Source of the DNA: DATBLE01 sp963719325
GTDB taxonomy: Bacteria; Actinomycetota; Thermoleophilia; Gaiellales; Gaiellaceae
Length of the DNA: 64,000 nt
Assembly: GCA_963719325.1 (NCBI GenBank)
Contig: CAVRBW010000016.1
Coordinates: 1 to 64,000, forward strand
Reading direction: 5' to 3'
A program made the position numbers and the translations under genes. Under the pieces are notes generated by a model. That model saw only the letters and a list, made by a program, of their open reading frames with translations. It searched no databases and was not told the DNA's origin. This document shows positions 1 through 8,346 of this stretch, piece by piece; the stretch's first letter is position 1, and every line of letters starts with the position of its first letter.

Positions 1-212
1 GCTCCAACCGCGAGCAGAGCCTCGTTCCCGGAGGTACGCGCGTAGCCGGCTGCAAAGGCGAGCAGGGCCAGGCACGCGAGGAGCAGGCAGAAGGCGCCGA
101 TCGTGCCGTCACCGCTCCAGTAGCTGGAGCCGGGGAGCGAGTCGACCCAAATGCTCACGAAGCCGAGCACGACGCCGACCGCCGCAATCGCCCGACCCGC
201 CACGTTGTTCAC
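1..212 (-). CDS. Hypothetical membrane protein, 5' part only
   Basis: The reading frame opens with GTG at 212 and runs off the left edge, so only about 70 residues are visible. They contain two hydrophobic stretches: one at residues 7-22, and a Leu/Ala/Cys-rich one near residues 45-60. A short polar loop (DSLPGSSYWSGDG) separates them. This fits a small multi-pass membrane protein. No family is recognised. It lies downstream of ftsH on the same strand, separated by a repeat with a terminator-like hairpin. Confidence 0.55.
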   Translation of the reverse strand, partial: MNNVAGRAIAAVGVVLGFVSIWVDSLPGSSYWSGDGTIGAFCLLLACLALLAFAAGYARTSGNEALLAVG

Positions 213-280
213 GGCTAGAGACTAACGAGCGCGAATCGAATCCGACAGGCTCATGGTGGAGCAGCGCACCGAGCGCGGAG

Positions 281-371
281 GCGAGACCGCGCTCTCGCCG
301 GAGCGCAAGGGCGATTTGCCACGCGCGCCGAAGGAGGGGGTCCGTGGGGGAACCATGGGTTCCCCTGCGTG
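281..371 (-). repeat. GGGGGAACC hairpin repeat, copy a (behind ftsH)
   Basis: Read on the minus strand this begins right after the ftsH stop with an inverted repeat of the type GGGGAACC-N-GGTTCCCC. It is followed by a CCCCCTCCTTC block and a CGCGTGGC block. The same order of blocks is found at 11717-11865 and 40151-40258. The position suggests it acts as the ftsH terminator. The second hairpin seen in the other two copies is poorly kept here. Confidence 0.6.
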
Positions 372-372
372 A

Positions 373-2328
373 CTAAGGCTTCGCGCCCTCGGGCGGGGGC
401 GGCTGGGAAAGCGCCCCTGGGAGGGGGAACGGCTTCGGCTGCGGGCGCGGCCGCTTCGCCGGCTCCTTTTTCGGCTCCACCGCCGCCGGGGGCTCTTCCT
501 CGCGGAAGACGTCGTCCGCAGGCTCACCGGCCAGCAAGCGCTCGAACTGGTCCTTGTCGATCGTCTCCCGCTCGATGAGGATCGCCGAGAGCTGGTGCAG
601 CTCGTCCATGTGGTCGCGCAGCACCTGGTGCGCGCTCGAGTGAGCCTCCTCGATCACGCGGCGGATCTCGTCGTCGATCTCGCGCGCGATCTCCTCCGAG
701 TAGTCCGGCTCCGCGCCCATCTCGCGGCCCAGGAACGGCATGTCGTGGTTGCGGCCGAGGACGCGCGGCCCGAGCTTCTCGCTCATCCCGAAGCGCATGA
801 TCATCTGCTTCGCGGTCGAGGTCACCTTCTCGATGTCGTTGGCGGCACCCGTCGTGACCTCGTGGAAGACGAGCTCCTCCGCGGCGCGGCCGCCAAGGCT
901 CATCGCGAGCTGGTCCATCAGCGCCGACTTCGTGGTCAGATACCGGTCCTCGCGCGGCAGCGAGATCGTGTAACCGAGCGCCTGGCCGCGGCTGATGATC
1001 GAGATCTTGTGCACCTCGTCCGTGTGCTCCAGGTAGTGACCGACCAGGGCGTGGCCCATCTCGTGATAGGCCGTGATCTTCCGCTCCTCCTCCGAGAACA
1101 GGCGCGTCCGCTTCTCCGGCCCGGCGATCACGCGCATGATCCCCTCCTCGAGCTCCTCCTGGTCGACGACCTTCTTGCCGCGTCGGGCGGCCAGTAGCGC
1201 CGCCTCGTTCACGAGGTTCGCGAGATCCGCGCCGGTGAAGCCAGGCGTGCCGGCGGCCAGCGTGTCCAGGTCGACCTCGGGAGAGAGCGGCTTCCCCTTC
1301 GCATGCACCTCGAGGATCTTCCGGCGGCCGTTCCGGTCCGGCCGGTCGACGACGATCTGACGGTCGAAGCGCCCCGGGCGGAGGAGCGCCGGGTCGAGGA
1401 TGTCGGGCCGGTTCGTGGCCGCGATCAGGATGATGTTGTCCTTCAGCTCGAACCCGTCCATCTCCACGAGGAGCTGGTTCAGCGTCTGCTCGCGCTCGTC
1501 GTGGCCGCCGCCCAGGCCGGCGCCGCGATGGCGCCCGACCGCGTCGATCTCGTCCATGAAGACGATGCACGGCGCCGCCTGCTTCGCCTGCTCGAACAGG
1601 TCGCGCACGCGCGAGGCGCCCACGCCGACGAACATCTCGACGAAGTCGGAGCCGGAGATCGAGAAGAACGGAACGCCGGCTTCCCCGGCGACCGCGCGGG
1701 CGAGCAGCGTCTTACCGGTGCCGGGCGGCCCGTAGAGGAGCACGCCCTTGGGAATACGCGCCCCGAGCGCCTGGAATTTCTTCGGGTTCTCGAGGAACTC
1801 CTTGATCTCCTGGAGCTCCTCGACCGCCTCGTCGACGCCGGCGACGTCCTTGAAGCCGATCTTCGGCGAGTCGGGCGCCATCCGCTTGGCGCGGCTCTTG
1901 CCGAAGCTCATCACCTTCGAGCCGCCACCCTGGACCTGGTTCATCAGGAAGATCCAGAAGCCGAACAGGAGCACGAACGGCAGCAGTGAGGTGAGGATCG
2001 ACCACCATGGCGAGGAGCCGGTGCCCTTCGAGTCGAAGTTGACCTTGTGGTCGATCAGCTGGCTCTGCAGGTAGAGACCGGCCTGATCGCTCGGGTAGTA
2101 GACCTTCTGCTTCGTTCCGTCCTTGAGCGTGATCTGGAGCTGGCGCTTGCCGGGGCTGAAGTTGGCGATGTCGATCGTCCGCGGATCGGTCTTGATCCTC
2201 GTGATCACGTCCGAGGTCGTCACCTTCTTCGCCGGCTTCGACTTCGGGATCAGCGTCTGGCTCGCCAGGTAGACGAGCAGCACGATCACGATCAGAGGGA
2301 AAAGCGCGCTACGGAAGAAGCGATTCAC
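373..2328 (-). CDS. ftsH: ATP-dependent zinc metalloprotease FtsH
   Basis: Membrane-anchored AAA+ protease that degrades misassembled membrane proteins and selected cytosolic proteins. At 651 residues it is the normal family length. Transmembrane segments lie at about 7-26 and 107-130, flanking a small extracytoplasmic domain. Walker A (GPPGTGKT) is at about 200-207, Walker B (CIVFMDEID) near 254-262, and the second-region-of-homology arginines (RPGRFDR) near 317-323. The zinc site HEMGH is at about 422-426. The tail after residue 610 is Pro/Lys-rich and low-complexity. Translation starts at GTG. hpt lies just upstream on the same strand, so hpt and tilS may be co-transcribed with it. Confidence 0.97.
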   Translation of the reverse strand: MNRFFRSALFPLIVIVLLVYLASQTLIPKSKPAKKVTTSDVITRIKTDPRTIDIANFSPGKRQLQITLKDGTKQKVYYPSDQAGLYLQSQLIDHKVNFDSKGTGSSPWWSILTSLLPFVLLFGFWIFLMNQVQGGGSKVMSFGKSRAKRMAPDSPKIGFKDVAGVDEAVEELQEIKEFLENPKKFQALGARIPKGVLLYGPPGTGKTLLARAVAGEAGVPFFSISGSDFVEMFVGVGASRVRDLFEQAKQAAPCIVFMDEIDAVGRHRGAGLGGGHDEREQTLNQLLVEMDGFELKDNIILIAATNRPDILDPALLRPGRFDRQIVVDRPDRNGRRKILEVHAKGKPLSPEVDLDTLAAGTPGFTGADLANLVNEAALLAARRGKKVVDQEELEEGIMRVIAGPEKRTRLFSEEERKITAYHEMGHALVGHYLEHTDEVHKISIISRGQALGYTISLPREDRYLTTKSALMDQLAMSLGGRAAEELVFHEVTTGAANDIEKVTSTAKQMIMRFGMSEKLGPRVLGRNHDMPFLGREMGAEPDYSEEIAREIDDEIRRVIEEAHSSAHQVLRDHMDELHQLSAILIERETIDKDQFERLLAGEPADDVFREEEPPAAVEPKKEPAKRPRPQPKPFPLPGALSQPPPPEGAKP

Positions 2329-2385
2329 GAATGTTCTGTTCCCCAGGGTAGCAAGGAGAATTCTCCGTCCCGAGCAGCGGGATCC

Positions 2386-2946
2386 CTATACGCCTTCGGG
2401 GATCAGCTCCTCGCTCAGGACCCCGACGTAGGGGAGATTGCGGTAGCGCTCGGCGAAATCCAGGCCGTAGCCGATCACGAAGCGATTGGGGATCTCGAAG
2501 CCGATCCAGCGGACCGGTACGTCGATCTCCCGGCGAGCGGGTTTCGTCAGCAGCGCGCAGACCTCGAGCGAGGCAGGCTCGCGCGACTCGAGGTTCCGCA
2601 TCAGGTAGGAGAGGGTCAGCCCGGAGTCGATGATGTCCTCCACGACGAGCACGTGACGGCCCTCGATGTTGATGTCCAGGTCCTTGAGGATCCGGACGAC
2701 GCCCGAGGAGTCGGTCTGAGCGCCGTAGCTGGAGATCGCCATGAAGTCGATCTCACACGGAACGGTCAGATGCCGCATCAGGTCGGCCATGAAGAAGACG
2801 GCCCCCTTCAGCACCCCGATCAGCAGCAGGTCGCGCCCTTCGTAGTACGACGAGATCTCGTCGCCCAGGTCTGCGATCCGCCTCCGCAGGGTGTCCTCCT
2901 CGATCAGGATCTCGCCGACCGCCCGCTCGAGCTCGGTGTTCATCAT
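2386..2946 (-). CDS. hpt: Hypoxanthine phosphoribosyltransferase
   Basis: Purine salvage enzyme converting hypoxanthine or guanine plus PRPP to IMP or GMP. The PRPP-binding signature VLVVEDIIDSGLTL is present, as are the N-terminal LLIGVLKGAVFFMADL segment and the C-terminal YRNLPYVGVL segment typical of Hpt. Length is about 186 residues, normal for the family. The start is placed at the tandem ATG pair 2946/2943, where ATG overlaps the tilS stop (ATGATGA). This coupling fits the widespread tilS-hpt-ftsH order. Confidence 0.95.
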   Translation of the reverse strand: MMNTELERAVGEILIEEDTLRRRIADLGDEISSYYEGRDLLLIGVLKGAVFFMADLMRHLTVPCEIDFMAISSYGAQTDSSGVVRILKDLDINIEGRHVLVVEDIIDSGLTLSYLMRNLESREPASLEVCALLTKPARREIDVPVRWIGFEIPNRFVIGYGLDFAERYRNLPYVGVLSEELIPEGV

Positions 2947-3926
2947 CGTCGCGTCACCCGTACCCGTGCATCCTCCACGATCCCGGGCACGGCGACAACC
3001 TCCTCGCCGCGAACGACGACCGGCCACGCGTCACGCTCGGCCCTGGCGACCTTCGCGTCGACGAAGACGTCCTGGAGCTTCTTCCGGCGGCCGGCGAGCC
3101 GGTCTCCCGGACGTCGCGTCCGCACCTCGAGGTCGGAGGCCTCCGCCTCGATCGTCCATGGCCCCCAGCGGACAGGCCCACGCCCCAGCGAGATCCGGTC
3201 GTACTCGCGCACCGCTCTGATCCCGCTGCCCAGGTCGACCGACTTGGAACCGGCGCGCGAAGAGAGCAGCTCGAGCAGAGTTTCCTCCATCGCTCGCGGC
3301 AGCCGAGGCCGCTCGTCGGCGAGGCGCGCGATGTTCTGCTCCGCCGCGGGATGCAGCCGGCGGAGCAGCGGCACGAGCTCCTCCCGGATCAGGCCACGCA
3401 GGGTGTTCGCATTCGACGAATCGGTGCGGAACGTGAGGCCCCGCTCGCGGCAGTACCCCTCCGTCTCCTCGCGCCAGAGCGTCAGCAGCGGCCGGACGAC
3501 GCCGTCCTCGCGGCGCGCCTTGATTCCGCGCGTCGACCCGCTCGCGGCGAGCCGGTACAGAACGGTCTCGACCTGATCGGAGGCGGTGTGCCCGGTCGCG
3601 CGCAACCCGCGCCCGTCGGTCAGGGAGTACCGCAGCTCACGAAGAGCCGCCTCCTCGTTCCCAAGTAACAGACTGTTACTTGCGTCGATTACGTCCGCGC
3701 CGAGCCGCTCGCGACAGAAACGCGCGTCCTCTTCGGACTCGTCTCCTCTCAGCCCGTGGGCGACGTGCACGGCCGAGACCCGGTAGCCGAGCTCCTTCAG
3801 CGCGTGCCAGAGACACGTCGAGTCGGCTCCACCGGAGACGAGGCAGGCGACCTCGCCGCCGGGCGGGATCAAGTCGTGCCGGCGAACGTGCGCCTGGATC
3901 CGGCTGAGAACGTCCACGCTCGACAT
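2943..3926 (-). CDS. tilS: tRNA(Ile)-lysidine synthase
   Basis: Modifies C34 of tRNA-Ile2 to lysidine so that it reads AUA. The PP-loop SGGADS needed for ATP binding is at about residues 30-35. TilS-type segments GLRGDESEEDARF and ATGHTASDQVETVLYRL follow. At 327 residues it is shorter than the E. coli enzyme, as in many actinobacteria; a small C-terminal substrate-binding part remains. The stop overlaps the hpt start. The codons for ASNSLLL contain a rare TTA and form a perfect 19-bp palindrome at 3663-3681. Confidence 0.93.
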   Translation of the reverse strand: MSSVDVLSRIQAHVRRHDLIPPGGEVACLVSGGADSTCLWHALKELGYRVSAVHVAHGLRGDESEEDARFCRERLGADVIDASNSLLLGNEEAALRELRYSLTDGRGLRATGHTASDQVETVLYRLAASGSTRGIKARREDGVVRPLLTLWREETEGYCRERGLTFRTDSSNANTLRGLIREELVPLLRRLHPAAEQNIARLADERPRLPRAMEETLLELLSSRAGSKSVDLGSGIRAVREYDRISLGRGPVRWGPWTIEAEASDLEVRTRRPGDRLAGRRKKLQDVFVDAKVARAERDAWPVVVRGEEVVAVPGIVEDARVRVTRR

Positions 3927-3949
3927 TGTGCCCCGGGTAGCCTGCGTCC

Positions 3950-4366
3950 GTGCTCGACCTCTCGACCGACTTCGGCGCGCATGCGGCAGGCCGGCTGCGG
4001 GAGGAGATCATCGGCTGGCTGACCACGGTCTCGCCGCAGGGGGCGCCGCGGCCGATTCCGGTCTGGTTCCTGTGGGACGGCGGCGGCTCGATCCTGCTGT
4101 ACAGCCGGCCCGGGAAGCGGAAGCTGCGGAACATCGCGGTGAACCCGAAGGTCAGCCTGAACCTGGACAGCGACCGCCTCGAGGCGGACATCGTCGTGTG
4201 CTGGGGCGAGATCCGCGTCTCCGACGACCCGCCCTCGAACGAGGTGCCGGCGTACGTCGAAAAGTACGCCGAGCGGATCGCTGCGCTCGGCTGGACGCCT
4301 GAAAGCTTCGCCGCCGACTTCTCCGTGCCGCTGCGGATCGAGCTGACCCGCATCCACGGCTGGTGA
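3950..4366 (+). CDS. PPOX-class flavin/F420-dependent enzyme
   Basis: A 138-residue single-domain split-barrel protein. The pattern WLTTVSPQGAPRPIPVWFLW, then LLYSRPGKRKLRNIAVNP and VSLNLDSD, is characteristic of the pyridoxamine-phosphate-oxidase-like family. Within it, the resemblance is to the actinobacterial F420-dependent Rv3369-like subgroup (TIGR03667 type). Substrate is unknown; binding of F420 rather than FMN is inferred from the subgroup. The start is GTG 3950, divergent from tilS with only 23 bases between. A strong hairpin follows the stop. Confidence 0.85.
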   Translation: MLDLSTDFGAHAAGRLREEIIGWLTTVSPQGAPRPIPVWFLWDGGGSILLYSRPGKRKLRNIAVNPKVSLNLDSDRLEADIVVCWGEIRVSDDPPSNEVPAYVEKYAERIAALGWTPESFAADFSVPLRIELTRIHGW

Positions 4367-4368
4367 AG

Positions 4369-4397
4369 CGCGGGGGAAACGGCCGGTTTCCCCCGCG
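4369..4397. terminator. Bidirectional hairpin terminator
   Basis: Perfect inverted repeat CGCGGGGGAAAC / GTTTCCCCCGCG around a 5-base centre. It lies between the convergent PPOX gene and GNAT gene. It resembles the stem of the GGGGGAACC repeat family but lacks the second hairpin. Confidence 0.7.
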
Positions 4398-4466
4398 AGC
4401 CCCCTTCCCCGCTCGCACCCCTGAAGCGTCTGTGTGCGGCGCCCGCCATGTCGGTCGCGGCCGACG

Positions 4467-5255
4467 CTAGAAGATCAGGCTGCGGTACGTGATCGTGCGG
4501 CGCATCCCGATCGACTCGTAGACGCGAATCGCCGGCTCGTTCTCCGGCCGCACGAACAGGCAGACCCGAGGAACGCGCTCGAGGAGGCGCCTGCACAGGT
4601 CGCGCATCGCCCGTCTCGCGTTTCCACGGTTTCGAACCGACGGGTCGACCCAGACCTGCTGAAGCTGGACCGCCTCCGGGGTCCAGGCGGACGCCTCGGC
4701 CTTGAACAGGATCGTTCCGTGCTCGACCCAGAGCCAGGACCGACCTTCGCCGATCTGGGCCTGTGTCCGCCACCGGAAGCCGTCCGCGTCCCGGTCGAGC
4801 GGATCCAGCCCGATCTCCTCGTGATGGGCGGCGGCGCAGGCCGGAACGAGCAACGCGAGATCGGACAGCGTCGCCTCGCGTAGGCCGGTCCCGCCCGCTT
4901 CCGGCGGCCGCTCGAGCACGTATACCGGCTGGCCGGGACGGTCCTCTCGGGGAAGCGGCATCCGCGCCTCGGCCTTCGCCCAGAGCTCGCCGACCGCCCG
5001 CTGCTCGCCGATCACCATCCTCGCCCGCCCGGCGGCTGCCATCCCGGCGAAGGCCCCGCATTGCTCACCCGAGGGGACGACGTTCGCCCCGACGTGGCAG
5101 AGCGCCGTCAGCCGACCGTTCGGGCCGAGTGCCGCGAAGCGGCCGAGGCCGCGGCGGGCGACGTCCTCGAGGAATACGCGCTCGACCGGCTCCTCGGCGC
5201 AGAACTCGAGGATCTGCGGAAGGCTCGGCTCGAAGGGTTCCGGGGGCGCGGTCAC
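4467..5255 (-). CDS. GNAT-family N-acetyltransferase with DUF4081-like N-terminus
   Basis: 262 residues. The C-terminal half carries the acetyl-CoA-binding motif of GNAT enzymes (LQQVWVDPSVRNRGNARRAM, about residues 194-213) and the closing FVRPENEPAIRVYESIGM segment. The N-terminal ~120 residues, with FLEDVARRGLGRFAAL and AMVIGE-like strands, match the layout of actinobacterial GNATs that carry a DUF4081 domain. Acceptor substrate is unknown. The gene is convergent with the PPOX gene and divergent from deoD, about 45 bases away. Confidence 0.85.
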   Translation of the reverse strand: MTAPPEPFEPSLPQILEFCAEEPVERVFLEDVARRGLGRFAALGPNGRLTALCHVGANVVPSGEQCGAFAGMAAAGRARMVIGEQRAVGELWAKAEARMPLPREDRPGQPVYVLERPPEAGGTGLREATLSDLALLVPACAAAHHEEIGLDPLDRDADGFRWRTQAQIGEGRSWLWVEHGTILFKAEASAWTPEAVQLQQVWVDPSVRNRGNARRAMRDLCRRLLERVPRVCLFVRPENEPAIRVYESIGMRRTITYRSLIF

Positions 5256-5299
5256 TTCACTGCGCCTTATACCCCGTGCAAGCCGTAGGCTTCCGCGAA

Positions 5300-6007
5300 A
5301 TGCCGATCCATCTCCGAGCCGAGCCGGGCGACTACGCAGAGGGCTGCCTGCTTCCGGGCGATCCGCTTCGGGCGAAGTACATCGCCGAGACGTTCTTCGA
5401 GAATGCCGTCCAGGTCAACGGCGAGCGGGGAATGCTGGGCTTCACCGGCATGTTTCGCGGCAAGCGCGTCTCCGTGCAATCGAGCGGGATGGGCTGTCCG
5501 TCGGCCGGCATCGTGATCGAGGAGCTGGCGATGCTCGGCGTGAAGAAGATCGTTCGCGTCGGCACCTGCGGCGGCCTGCAGCCCGACCTCGACATCGGCG
5601 ACCTCATCATCGCGCTGTCGGCCACGCCCGCCGATTCGACTGCGCCGCACTTGATCGGCGGCGAGCCACATGCTCCCACTGCGGATTGGGAGCTGATCCA
5701 CGGCGCCGTCCACCACGCGAAGGAGCAGAAGAAGAAGGTGCGGATCGGGCCGATCGTCTCGAGCGACGTCTTCTACAACCCGGACATGAACCAGTACCAG
5801 CGCTGGAGCGACCGTGGGATCCTCGCCGTGGAGATGGAGGCGGCGATGCTCTTCACCCTCGGCGCCCTGAAGAAGGTCCAGACGGGCTGCCTCCTGATCG
5901 TCAGCGACGTCGTCGTCGCCGGCGAGTTCGTCCGGATCTCGGACGAGGACATGCAACGCGCTGTCGACCAGATGACCGAGCTCGCGCTCGAGACAGTCAC
6001 TGACTGA
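5300..6007 (+). CDS. deoD: Purine-nucleoside phosphorylase, DeoD type
   Basis: Phosphorolytic cleavage of purine (deoxy)nucleosides. The 235-residue protein closely follows the DeoD pattern: LLPGDPLRAKYIAETFFENA, VNGERGMLGFTG, GMGCPSAGIVIEEL, KKIVRVGTCGG and VEMEAAMLFTL. The start is ATG 5300, because conserved DeoD sequence begins there; the frame upstream is antisense to the GNAT gene. The stop is followed after one base by a structured repeat (6009-6172). Confidence 0.93.
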   Translation: MPIHLRAEPGDYAEGCLLPGDPLRAKYIAETFFENAVQVNGERGMLGFTGMFRGKRVSVQSSGMGCPSAGIVIEELAMLGVKKIVRVGTCGGLQPDLDIGDLIIALSATPADSTAPHLIGGEPHAPTADWELIHGAVHHAKEQKKKVRIGPIVSSDVFYNPDMNQYQRWSDRGILAVEMEAAMLFTLGALKKVQTGCLLIVSDVVVAGEFVRISDEDMQRAVDQMTELALETVTD

Positions 6008-6008
6008 C

Positions 6009-6172
6009 GAGCTCCTGACGTGATGAGTATTCGTTCCCGGGGTGCGATGGGCGAGTGCGATGCAAGGACGCAGGGAGCGCCCATAGCTGGATGCTATGGG
6101 CGCGACTGAGGACGCGGCAGGCCGCCGCCCAGCGCGGCCCGGGGACACAACTCCTCATCGCGTCAGGAGCTC
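6009..6172 (+). repeat. Structured repeat with SD-bearing ends, copy 1
   Basis: 164-bp element with terminal inverted repeats GAGCTCCTGACGTGATGAG / CTCATCGCGTCAGGAGCTC. An inner 11-bp stem (GCGCCCATAGC / GCTATGGGCGC) is flanked by the fixed blocks GATGCAAGGACGCAGGGAGC and GACTGAGGACGC. A second stem (TTCCCGGG / CCCGGGGA) lies between the outer and inner ones. Copies of the family are at 24966, 55391, 62395 and 63937. The right end supplies an AGGAG just before the conserved start of the kinase-like gene. No transposase is nearby and I do not recognise the family. Confidence 0.85.
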
Positions 6173-7079
6173 GAAAACCGTCTTCCTCGTCAACCCGGCG
6201 TCGGACAACGGCTCGACCGGCCGGCGCTGGCCGGAGATCGCCCGCCGGGCCGCTGCCGCCGGCCTGCGCGGCGATGCCCTCGTCTCGGAGCGGCCGGGAC
6301 ATCTGGCCCAGCTCGCGCGCCAAGCGGTCGGGGACGGCGCGACACGGCTCGTGGTGGTGGGAGGCGACGGCACGGTCCACGAGGTCGTCGACGGTCTCCT
6401 GCACGGTGGCCTCGGCGGAGACGTCGAGCTGTCAGTGATACCGCTCGGAACCGGAAGGGACTTCGCCCGCAGCCTGCGGATCCCCCGCCGCCTCGACGCT
6501 GCGATCGAAGTCGCACGCTCGGGCCGCGTGCGGACGATCGACGCCGGGCGTGCGACGTACACGACAGACGGCCGCGAGACGCAGGCGTACTTCGCCAACT
6601 TCGCGGGAGCCGGGATCAGCGGTGGAATCGCACGCCGCGCCAACGAGACGACGAAGGCGTTCGGCGGCAGGCTCTCGTTCCTCTGGGCGACGATCGCGGT
6701 GTTCAGTCGCTGGCAGCCGGCCGAGATGGCGCTCGAGATCGACGGCGAGCCGCGCAGCGCGCGGCTGCTCGAGGCGCTGGCGATGAACGGCGACTACACC
6801 GCCGGGGGCATGTGGATCGCGCCGAAGGCCCAGCCCGACGACGGCTGCTTCGACGTCGTGCTGATCGGAGACTTCTCGAAAGCCGAGTTCGTGACCACGT
6901 TCCCGAAGATCTACCGCGGCCGCCACGTGTCGCACCGCAAGGTCGAGATCGTCCGCGCGCGCGAGCTGCGCGTGGACGCACGGCCACCGCTGCCGATCGT
7001 GCTGGACGGCGAGCAGCCCGGGACGACGCCCGTCCGCTTCGAGCTCGTGCCCGGCGCGATCCGGCTGCGCGTTCTCTAG
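6096..7079 (+). CDS. Diacylglycerol/lipid kinase family protein
   Basis: Likely phosphorylates diacylglycerol or a related lipid. The DAGK catalytic motifs are VFLVNPASDNG at the conserved N-terminus, LVVVGGDGTVHEVV (GGDGT), and IPLGTGRDFARSL. A C-terminal beta-sandwich contains LDGEQPG. Homology begins at base 6180, and no ATG, GTG or TTG lies in frame between the repeat end and that point. The only in-frame start shown is ATG 6096, inside the repeat, giving a 28-residue repeat-encoded leader. The true start is therefore uncertain. Confidence 0.87.
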   Translation: MGATEDAAGRRPARPGDTTPHRVRSSKTVFLVNPASDNGSTGRRWPEIARRAAAAGLRGDALVSERPGHLAQLARQAVGDGATRLVVVGGDGTVHEVVDGLLHGGLGGDVELSVIPLGTGRDFARSLRIPRRLDAAIEVARSGRVRTIDAGRATYTTDGRETQAYFANFAGAGISGGIARRANETTKAFGGRLSFLWATIAVFSRWQPAEMALEIDGEPRSARLLEALAMNGDYTAGGMWIAPKAQPDDGCFDVVLIGDFSKAEFVTTFPKIYRGRHVSHRKVEIVRARELRVDARPPLPIVLDGEQPGTTPVRFELVPGAIRLRVL

Positions 7080-7399
7080 GACGCGGAGGTCTTGCGCGAC
7101 CGAGTCGACGTGCTCCGAGAGTCCGCTGCTCGGCGCGCTGCGGGCTTTCGGCCGGCGGATGTGCGCGCCCGCTTCGGCTTCGAGAGCTCGTCGAGCCGCC
7201 GTTCCAGCTCGGTCACGCGCTTCTCGAGCGGATCGAGGCTGCGCATTCGCTTGGTGAGGTCGTCGACACGGTCCCGGAGCGCGTTCGCGGCCTCCACGAA
7301 CCGGTTACCGCCCGGTAGCTCCGCGAGCCGCTGGAGTGCTTCCTCCCCGGTGTGAGCGAGGCGGCTGATCACGTCTGGCTGCTGCTTGCGCGGGGCCAT
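7076..7399 (-). CDS. Small coiled-coil protein with basic tail
   Basis: 107 residues, no family recognised. Residues 35-75 form a predicted coiled coil (DRVDDLTKRM, DPLEKRVTELERRLDEL). The last 35 residues are rich in Lys, Arg, Ser and Ala, like the tails of histone-H1-like or nucleoid-binding bacterial proteins. DNA binding is inference only. The gene overlaps the end of the lipid-kinase gene by four bases, convergently. Confidence 0.65.
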   Translation of the reverse strand: MAPRKQQPDVISRLAHTGEEALQRLAELPGGNRFVEAANALRDRVDDLTKRMRSLDPLEKRVTELERRLDELSKPKRARTSAGRKPAARRAADSRSTSTRSRKTSAS

Positions 7400-7420
7400 G
7401 AACGGGACAATAGCGCCCCG

Positions 7421-7589
7421 CTAGATGGTTGATCGGTAATTGCCGTCGATGCGGGGATGGCTGAGACCAAGCCGGGGATGCCGCCCGCCCGAGTTCGTAT
7501 CGGAAATACGGGCGAGGATGGGCGGCGTCAGCCGGCGCCGTGTCTCAGCCACCAGCCGCGCGGCGAGGAATTATCGATCAACCATCTAG
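7421..7589. repeat. 169-bp multi-stem inverted-repeat element
   Basis: Outer arms CTAGATGGTTGATCG and CGATCAACCATCTAG are perfect inverted repeats, extended by AATT pairs. Inside are a perfect GGCTGAGAC / GTCTCAGCC stem, a GCCGCCC / GGGCGGC stem, and a small apical GTAT / ATAC hairpin. The element fills the gap between two minus-strand genes, and its right arm includes the stop codon of the L,D-transpeptidase. Its architecture recalls the 6009 repeat family but the sequence differs. Only one copy is seen here. Confidence 0.65.
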
Positions 7590-8323
7590 GGGTGGATGAC
7601 CACCGGCGTGCCGCCGGGAGAGGCGTCGAAGAGCTTCCGGAGCGTCTCGTTCGGCACCCGGATGCACCCGTTGGAGACCGCGCGGCCGATCGACCACGGC
7701 GCGTTGGTTCCGTGGATCCCGATCGGGCCACCCTGAGCCCAGCCGGTCAAGACCGGCGAGAAGGCCGACACGCCGAGAACCGCCGGGCCGAACGGCCCTC
7801 TCTGGTTGGTGGTCACGATTCGCTGATTGACATAGAAGCGGCCGATCGGCGTCGGCGTCGCCGGGGAGCCGATCGCGACCGAAGTCGTCAGCTTGAGCTG
7901 CCCGCGGCGGAAGAAGAACAGCTTGCGGGCCGAGAGGTCGATCACGATCCGCGTCCGCACCCTCTGGACGAGGACGTCGCGAGGACGCACGTACCCGACG
8001 ACGCCGTTCGGACGCTGCGGGACCTTGACGCGGTACCACGAGGCACCGCAGACCCTGTTGACGATGGCGCCGACGATCAGAAACGTGGTCGGGTAGCCGT
8101 TCTGGTTCAGCTTCGCGAACCGCGAGAGGCGCACGCCACGCGGCCTGCGGTAGGTCTGGATGCTCCCTCGCGTCAGAGCTGCGTAGGCGGTCGTTGCCGT
8201 TCCAACCGGATGCAGGACGCCGGCACGACACTGCGCCTTTGCAGGACGCGCCGAAACGGCGCTCACAGGCGTAGCGGCGAGCGCCAGGAACAGAAGCATG
8301 ACGACCGGACCCAACTTCACCAT
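7586..8323 (-). CDS. L,D-transpeptidase (YkuD) exported protein
   Basis: Cross-links peptidoglycan by 3-3 bonds or attaches proteins to it. A signal peptide (MVKLGPVVMLLFLALAATPVSA) follows the ATG at 8323, which I prefer to the upstream in-frame ATG at 8362. The YkuD catalytic region is at the C-terminus: GPIGIHGTNAPWSIG, then SNGCIRVPNETL with the nucleophilic cysteine. The preceding ~120 residues include an SH3-like stretch (GASWYRVKVPQRPNG). A second, larger L,D-transpeptidase is at 18244. Confidence 0.9.
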   Translation of the reverse strand: MVKLGPVVMLLFLALAATPVSAVSARPAKAQCRAGVLHPVGTATTAYAALTRGSIQTYRRPRGVRLSRFAKLNQNGYPTTFLIVGAIVNRVCGASWYRVKVPQRPNGVVGYVRPRDVLVQRVRTRIVIDLSARKLFFFRRGQLKLTTSVAIGSPATPTPIGRFYVNQRIVTTNQRGPFGPAVLGVSAFSPVLTGWAQGGPIGIHGTNAPWSIGRAVSNGCIRVPNETLRKLFDASPGGTPVVIHP

Positions 8324-8346
8324 TGCATTGTCGTCCAGGAATGATG

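Noticed and set aside
2047..3576. A 509-residue plus-strand frame over hpt and tilS
   Set aside because: Opposite two genes with intact motifs; low-complexity composition.
6009..6172. Repeat as a known ribozyme or riboswitch (hammerhead, twister, c-di-GMP)
   Set aside because: None of the catalytic or ligand cores I know fits the fixed blocks, and the core faces both ways relative to genes.
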